The translations under genes were made by a program, and so were the position numbers. This document shows, in pieces, positions 1-5,061 of a DNA stretch of 5,061 nucleotides (position 1 is its first letter; each line of letters starts with the position of its first letter). The notes below the pieces were generated by a model. It did not search any database and was not told where the DNA came from. It worked only from the letters and a program-made list of their open reading frames with translations. The stretch lies in the NCBI GenBank assembly GCA_937920575.1, contig CAKZSF010000175.1, forward strand, positions 1-5,061, in the 5' to 3' direction. Origin of the DNA: an uncultured Sphingomonadaceae bacterium (GTDB taxonomy: Bacteria; Pseudomonadota; Alphaproteobacteria; Sphingomonadales; Sphingomonadaceae).

Positions 1-440
1 ACAATCGTCACGAATTTGTGGTTCTTCGCCGCCGAACGCACCATGCTCGGCCCGCCAATATCGATGTTTTCGATGATTTCTTCGCGGCTTGCCCCGCGTG
101 CCACAGTCGCCTCGAACGGATAGAGATTGACGATCACCAGATCGATCGGGCCAATCGCATGCTCTTCCATTGCGGCGGCGTGTTCGGGATTGTCGCGCAC
201 GGCCAGCAATCCGCCATGCACCATCGGGTGGAGCGTTTTGACGCGGCCATCCATCATTTCGGGGAAGCCGGTCAGATCAGAGACATCACGCACATCCAGA
301 CCCGCATCGCGCAGCGCTTTGGCCGTTCCGCCAGTCGACACCAGCTCGACGCCTTTGGCGGCCAACGCCTGTCCCAACTCTGCCAAACCGCTCTTGTCAG
401 ACACTGACAGCAGCGCCCGTTTGATCACAATATCAGCCAT
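1..440 (-). CDS. purH: Bifunctional AICAR formyltransferase / IMP cyclohydrolase PurH, N-terminal part (runs off the left edge)
   Basis: PurH catalyses the last two steps of de novo purine synthesis in the cytoplasm: formylation of AICAR, then ring closure to IMP. Only the first 146 residues lie in the window, which covers most of the N-terminal IMP cyclohydrolase (MGS-like) domain; the transformylase domain lies beyond the left edge. Family motifs seen are SVSDKSG (residues 12-18), STGGTAKAL (35-43), [15 protein letters not shown] (58-72) followed by HGGLLAVRD, then [11 protein letters not shown] and [16 protein letters not shown] near the edge. The ATG at 440-438 puts the [18 protein letters not shown] start where the family normally begins. 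A GGGA in the last codons of the upstream gene can act as ribosome binding site. The gap to that gene is only 7 bases, so purH is probably the third gene of an rpe-heparinase-purH operon. Identification is secure; completeness cannot be judged. Confidence 0.97.
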   Translation of the reverse strand, partial: MADIVIKRALLSVSDKSGLAELGQALAAKGVELVSTGGTAKALRDAGLDVRDVSDLTGFPEMMDGRVKTLHPMVHGGLLAVRDNPEHAAAMEEHAIGPIDLVIVNLYPFEATVARGASREEIIENIDIGGPSMVRSAAKNHKFVTI

Positions 441-447
441 AGCGGCG

Positions 448-2322
448 TTATCCCATTTTCTTGAACAGCCATGACACGGTGCCACCGCTGCGCGGGGCCA
501 TGCCTTGAATCACCAATTGCTGGATCGGGTGCGGTTTGCCATCGCTGTCCGCCCAAATACTTTCTTCAATCGCGAGCTCGCCTTCCATATCGGTTGCAGA
601 TGTGCGGAACATCCACACGCTCCCGTCAGGCAGTGAAAGGCCGGCACCCTTCTTGTCATCCGTCAGGCGCAACTCGATCCCGCGACCAATGTGGAACCGG
701 ATCCCAAAGCCAATCTTGCCGCGCTTGGCCCGTTTGCCAACTGGTGTCAGCACATCTTCACCGCGCAGCTCAGTGCCTTCATCGCGCATGATCAAGATGC
801 GGCGATGCTGTAGGTTGAAGCGCGAGACATAGCCATCATGGCTCGCCTCCAGCCGTGTCGCAGTGCCGCCCTTCTCGAGCTGTTGCAAGCGTCGGTCAAT
901 CTCGACCTCGGTCACGCCCTTGCCCAGTCGCCCTTTCATCAGAACGGCGGTGGAATTGGTGTCATCCAGCACCATCGTGGAATGCGCAGCCGTCGCGCGC
1001 AGCCCCTGTTCGATACGGATCGGGATTTGTCCGCCCGCCACTGCAGCGCCGCCGCAATTGACGATGATGCGCTGTTTCTTGTGACTGAACTCAAACGCCA
1101 ATGTGGATGCACAGCCGACCTTCGCATGGCGTGTGAGCGGTGGTGGCGCCGCGTCGAATTGCAGCACACTGCCGCCGCCTGTCACGCGCTGATAGCCCCA
1201 TTGACGGATGTCCTTCAGCGGGCGCGTCCGTACCTCGCTCGCAACAATAATATCGGATAGGCGATCCGCTGAAATCGCGCCTGCACCTTGCCAACTGCCC
1301 AGTGAACCGTCCGCATGCGTCAGCGCCAACACGGGCGGTACCAGAAATTCGAGCATCGCCTGTAGCGCCGGAGGCGGATCGTTGCGGGTCGCTGCATAGC
1401 AGGCCTTCAGATCGGTCAGCAGGGCAATTGCCTCAAGCTGTCCGTTCACACTGCGCGACAGCAAACCGCCATCATCGCCGACCATTTCGCCCAACGCCTT
1501 GATCAGCCCGGATTCGCCATAGAGCCTGCGGGCCTTGCCCTCTGGCAGCAGCAAACCAGCTGCCGTAATCGCGCACCACCCGGCAGCTTCGGACAGGCGA
1601 TCATCCGCCTTGCTGACATTCTTGTCGAGCCAGCGTGCAGTCTCACCCAAATTGTGCAGCGCGCGATTGCGCAACGCCTTGTCCTTGCCCGACAGAATCA
1701 GCGGCGCGTGGACCATCCAATTCATCAATCGGTGGCCCGTGTGGCCAACATTCCAAGCGGCACCCTTACCAGGCTTAGGGTTGGCGTTGAGCCATGAGGA
1801 CAGGACCCGCTCTGCCGTCGTGATACATTGATCCCGGCTAGAGCAGGCCGACAAGTCGCGCAGCCACGTAAAGCCGTGAATTGTCCGTTCAAACGGCGGG
1901 GTCAAATGCGCCGACGTTCCGAAATCCATCTGTGAAATTTGCGCCTTAACACCGCAAATCAGAAAATGGCCGGCGCGCAGGGCCGTGCCAGCAACCTTAT
2001 TGCCCGGGATCGGGCTTTCCACCGTAGCCAGCAATCGCAGCTTCCGCGCTTTTCCAAAGGGCGAGGACAAGGTGTGACCCGGCACTCCCAAGCGATAGGC
2101 AAACCGCAAGAAGCGCTCGGTTGTGCTGATTTCCGGCTTGGTAAAATCGCTGAGAACCAGTGATCGACCGGGTTCAATCAACTCGGGCGATCCTTCATCA
2201 GTCGCTTGCCCGCCATCCACCAATGGCTCTTCGTTCGCGCCCAACGGAATAGCGCGCTCTTGGCTGGCCTTTGCCGGCACTGAGGCGTCCTTCGCCTTAT
2301 CCTTGGCCAGCAATTGCGACAT
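448..2322 (-). CDS. Heparinase II/III family protein (uncharacterised polysaccharide-lyase-like)
   Basis: This 624-residue protein resembles the heparinase II/III-like family found next to purH in many alphaproteobacteria. Its substrate and role are not established. Residues 1-60 are hydrophilic and probably disordered, with no signal peptide or membrane helix, so it looks cytoplasmic; that is unexpected for a polysaccharide lyase. An alpha-helical toroid-like region spans about 65-380 and includes FLRFAYRLG (71-79), [10 protein letters not shown] (193-202), [11 protein letters not shown] (246-256) and [16 protein letters not shown] (282-297). The C-terminal beta-rich Hepar_II_III domain covers about 385-615, with VNCGGA (421-426) and [13 protein letters not shown] (442-454) carrying the conserved His447. 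The ATG directly follows the rpe stop (TGAATG), and AAGGGGCAAGG in the end of rpe serves as ribosome binding site, which implies translational coupling. Family membership is firm; enzymatic function is open. Confidence 0.9.
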   Translation of the reverse strand: MSQLLAKDKAKDASVPAKASQERAIPLGANEEPLVDGGQATDEGSPELIEPGRSLVLSDFTKPEISTTERFLRFAYRLGVPGHTLSSPFGKARKLRLLATVESPIPGNKVAGTALRAGHFLICGVKAQISQMDFGTSAHLTPPFERTIHGFTWLRDLSACSSRDQCITTAERVLSSWLNANPKPGKGAAWNVGHTGHRLMNWMVHAPLILSGKDKALRNRALHNLGETARWLDKNVSKADDRLSEAAGWCAITAAGLLLPEGKARRLYGESGLIKALGEMVGDDGGLLSRSVNGQLEAIALLTDLKACYAATRNDPPPALQAMLEFLVPPVLALTHADGSLGSWQGAGAISADRLSDIIVASEVRTRPLKDIRQWGYQRVTGGGSVLQFDAAPPPLTRHAKVGCASTLAFEFSHKKQRIIVNCGGAAVAGGQIPIRIEQGLRATAAHSTMVLDDTNSTAVLMKGRLGKGVTEVEIDRRLQQLEKGGTATRLEASHDGYVSRFNLQHRRILIMRDEGTELRGEDVLTPVGKRAKRGKIGFGIRFHIGRGIELRLTDDKKGAGLSLPDGSVWMFRTSATDMEGELAIEESIWADSDGKPHPIQQLVIQGMAPRSGGTVSWLFKKMG

Positions 2323-2985
2323 TCAACCTTGCCCCTTTAGCGCCGCGATATTGCTCGCGTAATGGTCTGGGCCACCCTTGAATGTGGCGGACCCGGCGAC
2401 CAGCACATCCGCGCCAGCCTCAACACACAACTTCGCGGTTTCGGGATTGACGCCACCATCAACCTCCAGCCGGATATCGCGCCCCGTGGCGGTGATCATC
2501 TCGCGAATACGTGCGACTTTGGCCAGCTGTGAATGGATAAAGCTCTGCCCACCGAAACCCGGGTTTACGCTCATCACCAGTATCAGATCCGCCAGATCGA
2601 TCAGATTGTCGAGCACCTCAACCGGCGTACCGGGATTGAGCACTACGCCTGCCTGCACATCCATCGCCTTGATTGCTTGCAATGTGCGATGCGCGTGCGG
2701 GCCCGCCTCTGGATGGATGGTGATAATGTCGGCACCAGCATCGGCAAATGCCTCCAGATACGGATCAACCGGAGAAATCATCAGATGCACGTCGAACGGC
2801 TTTTTCGTGTGTGGCCGGAGAGCCTTTACCACGTCGGGGCCAATGGTGAGATTGGGCACATAGTGCCCGTCCATCACATCGATGTGAATCCAGTCTGCCC
2901 CTGCCTCGTCAACAGCGCGCACTTCTTCGCCTAACCGCGAGAAATCGGCCGACAAAATACTGGGGGAGATCAAAGGGCTCGTCAT
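2323..2985 (-). CDS. rpe: Ribulose-phosphate 3-epimerase
   Basis: Rpe interconverts D-ribulose 5-phosphate and D-xylulose 5-phosphate in the pentose phosphate pathway (and in the Calvin cycle where present). The 220-residue length is normal for this TIM-barrel enzyme. Signatures seen are SPSILSADF (7-15), [12 protein letters not shown] (34-45), DVHLM (65-69), HPEAG (91-95), VLNPGTP (115-121), [12 protein letters not shown] (138-149), LEVDGGV (173-179) and VAGSA near the C-terminus. By family homology the metal ligands are H34, D36, H67 and D176, with D36 and D176 as the acid/base pair; all four are present. The ATG at 2985 has GAGG five bases upstream and places the conserved PSILSAD motif at the usual distance. 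It is the first gene of the minus-strand operon; its stop abuts the next start. Linking pentose phosphate supply to purine synthesis (purH) is biologically sensible but inferred. Confidence 0.98.
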   Translation of the reverse strand: MTSPLISPSILSADFSRLGEEVRAVDEAGADWIHIDVMDGHYVPNLTIGPDVVKALRPHTKKPFDVHLMISPVDPYLEAFADAGADIITIHPEAGPHAHRTLQAIKAMDVQAGVVLNPGTPVEVLDNLIDLADLILVMSVNPGFGGQSFIHSQLAKVARIREMITATGRDIRLEVDGGVNPETAKLCVEAGADVLVAGSATFKGGPDHYASNIAALKGQG

Positions 2986-3107
2986 AAAACCTCAACAATT
3001 GCCCTACGGGCCGCGAATCACCGCGACAAGCGTCAGGCAAGCCCTTTTCCACACGCGCCAAGAAATTGTGTGCTTGCTTGCGCCGAAACCCAAACTACCG
3101 TGCTGTT
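2986..3107. promoter_or_regulatory. Divergent intergenic region between rpe and the RiPP kinase gene
   Basis: These 122 bases lie between two genes reading away from each other, so they should hold promoters for both the rpe operon and the RiPP genes. For rpe, a weak match is TTGTCG (3029-3024) 17 bases from TAGGGC (3006-3001) on the minus strand; the -10 box is poor. For the plus strand I see only weak -35-like TTG elements at 3066-3080 and no convincing -10. No clear operator palindrome or terminator is visible. The regulatory role rests on gene orientation, not on a strong motif. Confidence 0.45.
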
Positions 3108-3962
3108 ATGGCACAGGGTGATCCGATCGCGATGATGCAGCGCGAAACGCGACTGGAAGAAGGGGTCGTGCCGACCACATGGAACGGCGAGCCTATTGCA
3201 CCGGGTCAATTCGTCCTAGACGACGACGCGCTGCTGTTTCGCGCTCCCAATGGTCCAGATTTTCTCTATCGGCGCGGCGCTGGCGCGACCATGCAGTGCG
3301 CGAGCGCTGCCGCCCGAAACGAAGCTGAACTTTGGTTCAAGGGGTCTGTTTATTCAGCGATCGCGGCAATCAATGGCCTCATACCGATTCATGCTTCGGC
3401 GGTTGAGCAGGGTGGGAAAGTGATCGCGATCACAGGGCCAACCGGCGCAGGCAAATCAACATTGGCCGCCGCTCTTGCTACCAGCGGCCTGCCGCTGTTC
3501 TGCGACGATACGCTGTTGGTCGCCCTGCAAAACAGTGCATCCACCCTATGCCTGCCAGGCCACAAGCAATTAAAGCTCGATATGACCGCCGCATCCTTGG
3601 CCGGAGCAAAAACCGCTGGTCGTGTTTCACCAATTATCGACAAGCGATATTCTGATGTCCCCATGTCCACACTCAACCGACTAGCAGAGATGGAAACTCT
3701 TATTGTTTTGTCCGAAGAAGAGACCACAGAAGTGAAAGAGATTTCTGCCGGTCAAGCGATTGCCGCCTTGCTGCAGGATCACTACACAGTGGAGTTCGGC
3801 CAATTGGCCGCCAAGGGAGGGCAAGCAGATTACTGGAAATCTATCACCAAGCTGGTTGCAAACGTGCAGTGCGTTGAATTTGCACGACCAAAAGCGGCGG
3901 CGACATTCGGTTCAAGCCTGTCCGAACTGCGTTCCTATTTGAAAGCCAGCGGGGCGTCATGA
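3108..3962 (+). CDS. HPr-kinase-like P-loop kinase of a lasso-type RiPP cluster
   Basis: This protein resembles the C-terminal catalytic half of HPr kinase/phosphorylase (HprK). In some lasso-peptide clusters, such as paeninodin, homologues phosphorylate the side chain of the precursor's C-terminal Ser. Counted from the ATG at 3108 it has 284 residues. IHASAVE (about 97-103) is followed by Walker A GPTGAGKST (110-118, Lys116), then CDD (Asp133-Asp134, matching the HprK acidic pair after the P-loop) and PGHKQLKLD (about 149-157). No signal peptide or membrane segment is seen. The start is uncertain: the frame stays open upstream to a TTG at 3066, ATG codons also lie at 3132 and 3135, and none has a strong ribosome binding site. 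Its stop overlaps the next start as ATGA, so it is the first gene of the cluster operon. A PEP carboxykinase-like nucleotide-binding role unrelated to peptide modification is possible but less likely, given that the 46-residue precursor downstream ends in Ser. Confidence 0.85.
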   Translation: MAQGDPIAMMQRETRLEEGVVPTTWNGEPIAPGQFVLDDDALLFRAPNGPDFLYRRGAGATMQCASAAARNEAELWFKGSVYSAIAAINGLIPIHASAVEQGGKVIAITGPTGAGKSTLAAALATSGLPLFCDDTLLVALQNSASTLCLPGHKQLKLDMTAASLAGAKTAGRVSPIIDKRYSDVPMSTLNRLAEMETLIVLSEEETTEVKEISAGQAIAALLQDHYTVEFGQLAAKGGQADYWKSITKLVANVQCVEFARPKAAATFGSSLSELRSYLKASGAS

Positions 3963-4225
3963 TCAATCATCCCAAGAAATATGCACCCGCATTCGTCGAA
4001 ACAAAGGTCGGCGACGAGGTGATCGTGATGCACCTTGATAGCGGCGAGTTCTTTTCCCTGCGCGGCACAGCGGCGGAAATTTGGCTGTTGATCGACGACG
4101 AGCGCAGCAGCAGCGAGATCGTTGCGGTTCTCGCCGAAAAGCACGGCGCGCCCGAAGCCTCGGTTGCAGGTGATGTCCAGGAATTTCTGGATCAACTTGG
4201 TCAGGCTGGCCTCCTTGAGCAGTGA
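3959..4225 (+). CDS. PqqD family leader-recognition protein (lasso B1 / RRE)
   Basis: This 88-residue protein has the PqqD fold pattern, a RiPP recognition element: a three-strand beta sheet followed by three helices. Such proteins bind the precursor's leader peptide and deliver it to the protease; in lasso clusters the gene is called B1. Visible pattern: VGDEVIVMHLDSGEFFSLRGTA (about 18-39), the equivalent of PqqD's 'vlLd..tG.yf.Ln.ta', then AEIWLLID (40-47), a helix with SSSEIVAVLAEKHG and a closing DVQEFLDQLGQAGLLEQ. The ATG overlaps the kinase stop by four bases (ATGA), indicating translational coupling, and the B2 reading frame begins inside its 3' end. The natural partner is the W-x-x-P-x-L-x-x-x-G leader encoded at 4823. 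Family assignment is strong; partner specificity is inferred from linkage. Confidence 0.93.
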   Translation: MINHPKKYAPAFVETKVGDEVIVMHLDSGEFFSLRGTAAEIWLLIDDERSSSEIVAVLAEKHGAPEASVAGDVQEFLDQLGQAGLLEQ

Positions 4226-4640
4226 CAACCGCTGGCTAGGTCGCAAGCGCACGGTGCGCTGCATGATCGAGATTCTTCGTGCCAAAAAACTGATCGCGTT
4301 CTCACCAATTGCCCACTGGCGATCCCAGATTGGCTTCGTCACAAGCGATGCAAGACCAGTCGAAACAATGTTGGAGCAGGCGCAAATTTGGGCCGCGCAT
4401 GTAGACCGTGCCGCCTTACGTTTGCCGATTTCCGCGAAATGCCTGCCGCAAGCCATTGCCTTGAGCCGTATTTTGAGGGCGGATAATGTCCCCCATCAAG
4501 TCGTGATAGCGCATCGCAGGAGCGAAGCGACAGATCGAGAAGATCCGGACATGCTCCACGCATGGCTTGAGGTAAATGGACAGATTGTTTTGGGAAACTT
4601 GCCCGGCGAATGGAACGAAATCCTCCGTATGCCGGAATGA
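4173..4640 (+). CDS. Lasso peptide biosynthesis B2 protein (transglutaminase-like leader peptidase)
   Basis: B2 proteins are cysteine proteases of the transglutaminase-like fold that cut the leader from the precursor with help from the B1 protein. Counted from the ATG at 4173 the protein has 155 residues. A basic helix (RKRTVRCMIEILRAKKLI) leads into the catalytic domain, with Cys90 in SAKCLPQAIALSRIL and His129 in MLHAWLEVNG. The third triad residue, normally Asp in the GD that follows 'EVxGxxVxx', appears to be Asn142 (IVLGNLPGEW). The start is ambiguous: ATG 4173 lies 53 bases inside B1 with a poorly spaced GGTG before it; TTG at 4215 (141 residues, 11-base overlap, AGG nine bases upstream) fits typical B2 N-termini at least as well; ATG 4263 would remove part of the first helix. 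The identity is firm from the Cys and His motifs and from the adjacent B1. Confidence 0.88.
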   Translation: MSRNFWINLVRLASLSSDNRWLGRKRTVRCMIEILRAKKLIAFSPIAHWRSQIGFVTSDARPVETMLEQAQIWAAHVDRAALRLPISAKCLPQAIALSRILRADNVPHQVVIAHRRSEATDREDPDMLHAWLEVNGQIVLGNLPGEWNEILRMPE

Positions 4641-4720
4641 TCCGTTCTTCGTTCTCCACCTCCGTCGCACTGAATTTTGGCTTGAATGTAAATATGTTGG
4701 GCCAGTCACAGCCAGAAGAT

Positions 4721-4749
4721 TTGGCGGTTGGCAAAAGTCGCGCTATAGG
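4721..4749 (+). promoter_or_regulatory. Candidate promoter for the precursor gene
   Basis: TTGGCG (4721-4726) and TATAGG (4744-4749) are separated by exactly 17 bases, a fair sigma-70-type match, about 74 bases before the precursor ATG. A separate promoter would fit the 182-base spacer between B2 and the precursor, in contrast to the overlapping genes upstream, and the need to make more precursor than enzyme. This is a visual match only. Confidence 0.35.
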
Positions 4750-4779
4750 GTGCGTGGTTTTACAAGTTATTCAGTCATA

Positions 4780-4797
4780 CTTGTGCTACGGCACTAG
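4780..4797 (+). other. Leader-RNA hairpin with UACG tetraloop
   Basis: GTGC (4783-4786), TACG loop (4787-4790) and GCAC (4791-4794) form a perfect short stem closed by C-G, so the RNA would carry a C(UACG)G loop of the very stable UNCG class. Beyond a T-T mismatch, two further pairs (4780-4781 with 4796-4797) extend it. It lies about 26 bases before the precursor start and shares bases 4792-4797 with the next hairpin, so only one can form at a time. Confidence 0.35.
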
Positions 4798-4820
4798 GAC
4801 TGAATCGATTGGGTCTAGTG
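4792..4820 (+). repeat. Inverted repeat CACTAG / CTAGTG just before the precursor start
   Basis: CACTAG (4792-4797) is repeated inverted as CTAGTG (4815-4820). With one bulged G the pairing extends by AC/GT. The right arm ends two bases before the precursor ATG. The only ribosome-binding-like bases, GGG at 4811-4813, lie in the loop or at the stem base. It may be an RNA hairpin controlling translation of the precursor or a DNA operator; the sequence alone does not decide. Confidence 0.35.
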
Positions 4821-4822
4821 TC

Positions 4823-4963
4823 ATGATTGACGAACAAAGCAAAAAATCCTCGAGCTGGAAAAAGCCCGAGTTACTTAAATTGGGCAAATTGTCCGATGTC
4901 GCTGGGCCGCGCAACACAGGCGCGCAGAGCGCAAACTCTCGCCGAATACAGGGCGCGTCTTAA
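4823..4963 (+). CDS. Lasso-type RiPP precursor peptide with no acidic ring acceptor
   Basis: A 46-residue peptide starting at the ATG at 4823. The leader carries W12-x-x-P15-x-L17-x-x-x-G21, the lasso leader pattern Y-x-x-P-x-L-x-x-x-G with Trp for Tyr, followed by KLSDVAG (22-28). Normally Thr sits at -2 relative to the core; aligned by spacing from G21 this position is Ala27. Cleavage is therefore uncertain: a core from Gly28 would be GPRNTGAQSANSRRIQGAS (19 residues), and from Pro29 it is one shorter. No Asp or Glu occurs after Asp25, so the usual isopeptide acceptor at core position 7-9 is missing; Gln35 is position 8 if Gly28 is position 1. The core is basic (three Arg) and ends in Ser46, a possible target of the HprK-like kinase. 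The ribosome binding site is weak (GGG nine bases upstream). The frame is open further upstream, but the leader motif and gene context favour 4823. Confidence 0.8.
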   Translation: MIDEQSKKSSSWKKPELLKLGKLSDVAGPRNTGAQSANSRRIQGAS

Positions 4964-4973
4964 AGTCAGGCGA

Positions 4974-5007
4974 GCTGCAACGGACGCAGCGTGTTCGCAT
5001 TCTTTTT
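4974..5007 (+). terminator. Possible weak attenuator between precursor and downstream gene
   Basis: GCTGC (4974-4978) and GCAGC (4986-4990) can form a 5-bp stem with a 7-base loop, followed after 12 bases by a run of five T (5003-5007). In lasso clusters a hairpin between precursor and downstream enzyme gene is often proposed to lower enzyme expression. The short stem and distant T run make a true intrinsic terminator doubtful. The 3' arm touches the GTG proposed as the next start. Confidence 0.25.
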
Positions 5008-5061
5008 AACCGATGGTGACGTTCCGCAGAACGCAACATCGCGCGTAAAATCTGCGATCAG
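4991..5061 (+). CDS. Possible start of an asparagine-synthetase-like lasso cyclase (C protein), cut by the right edge
   Basis: From the GTG at 4991 the frame stays open to the window end, giving M(V)FAFFLTDGDVPQNATSRV and a few more residues. The pattern of a hydrophobic strand, then DG, a short loop and a helix with Arg resembles the beginning of the class II amidotransferase-like domain of asparagine synthetase homologues (compare '..FFRFDGAPVD....R'), without the initiating Cys, as in lasso C proteins. GGA six bases upstream is a modest ribosome binding site. It follows the precursor stop by 27 bases in the same frame. Only 23 codons are visible, so the call is tentative and rests largely on the cluster context. 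Confidence 0.45.
   Translation, partial: MFAFFLTDGDVPQNATSRVKSAI

Noticed and set aside
18..474. Plus-strand open frames opposite purH
   Set aside because: purH is unambiguous on the minus strand and these have no recognisable motif.
2378..2863. Plus-strand open frame of 161 codons opposite rpe
   Set aside because: Shadow of the strongly supported rpe gene; its composition is biased by the antisense codons and no domain is recognisable.
3009..3026. CCGCG repeats around 3011-3025 in the divergent region as a possible operator
   Set aside because: The two copies are short, direct and GC-rich, as expected by chance in this genome, with no symmetry typical of an operator.
3935..4456. Long minus-strand open frame of 173 codons opposite the kinase end, B1 and B2
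   Set aside because: It is antisense to three recognisable genes, shows no family motif and is typical shadow coding in GC-rich DNA.
4610..4822. N-terminal extension of the precursor frame giving a 117-residue protein
   Set aside because: The upstream part overlaps the B2 end and the spacer, shows no coding character or family resemblance, and the leader motif fits a start at 4823.
4827..5009. Overlapping frame starting at 4827 that contains acidic residues (LAEY...) and could be an alternative or frameshifted precursor core
   Set aside because: Its N-terminal part lacks the P-x-L-x-x-x-G leader and no frameshift signal is visible; splicing the frames does not put Gly/Ala at position 1 with an acid at 7-9 in a convincing way.

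Overview
The window looks like chromosomal DNA from an alphaproteobacterium, most likely of the order Sphingomonadales (Sphingomonas/Erythrobacter type). The evidence is moderately GC-rich coding sequence, a rpe - heparinase-like gene - purH order that I recall from that group, and a small lasso-peptide-type RiPP locus, which is common there. The taxonomic call is inference. I see no rRNA, tRNA, insertion sequence or CRISPR array, and no gene-free stretch longer than 300 bases.

Left part, minus strand (1-2985): a tightly packed housekeeping run transcribed right to left. rpe (ribulose-phosphate 3-epimerase) is followed with no gap by a cytoplasmic-looking heparinase II/III family protein. After 7 bases comes purH (AICAR transformylase/IMP cyclohydrolase), which runs off the left edge. 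The gene junctions imply one operon with translational coupling.

A 122-base divergent region (2986-3107) separates this run from a plus-strand gene set.

Right part, plus strand (3108-5061): a compact RiPP cluster of lasso-peptide type. It holds an HPr-kinase-like P-loop kinase, a PqqD-like leader-binding protein (RRE, 'B1') joined to it by an ATGA overlap, and a transglutaminase-like leader protease ('B2') overlapping B1. A 182-base spacer with a candidate promoter and two competing hairpins follows, then a 46-residue precursor peptide. At the right edge, the first codons of what may be the asparagine-synthetase-like cyclase begin.

In the expected scheme, B1 binds the W-x-x-P-x-L-x-x-x-G leader, B2 removes the leader, the cyclase would close a ring, and the kinase would phosphorylate the precursor, whose last residue is Ser. 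The notable point is that the precursor has no Asp or Glu after its leader, so a normal lasso macrolactam cannot form. The position where an acid would be expected holds Gln, encoded by CAG, one base from GAG (Glu). B2 also appears to have Asn where the third triad residue is usually Asp. The locus is therefore either a decaying lasso cluster or one making a non-canonical, phosphorylated product.
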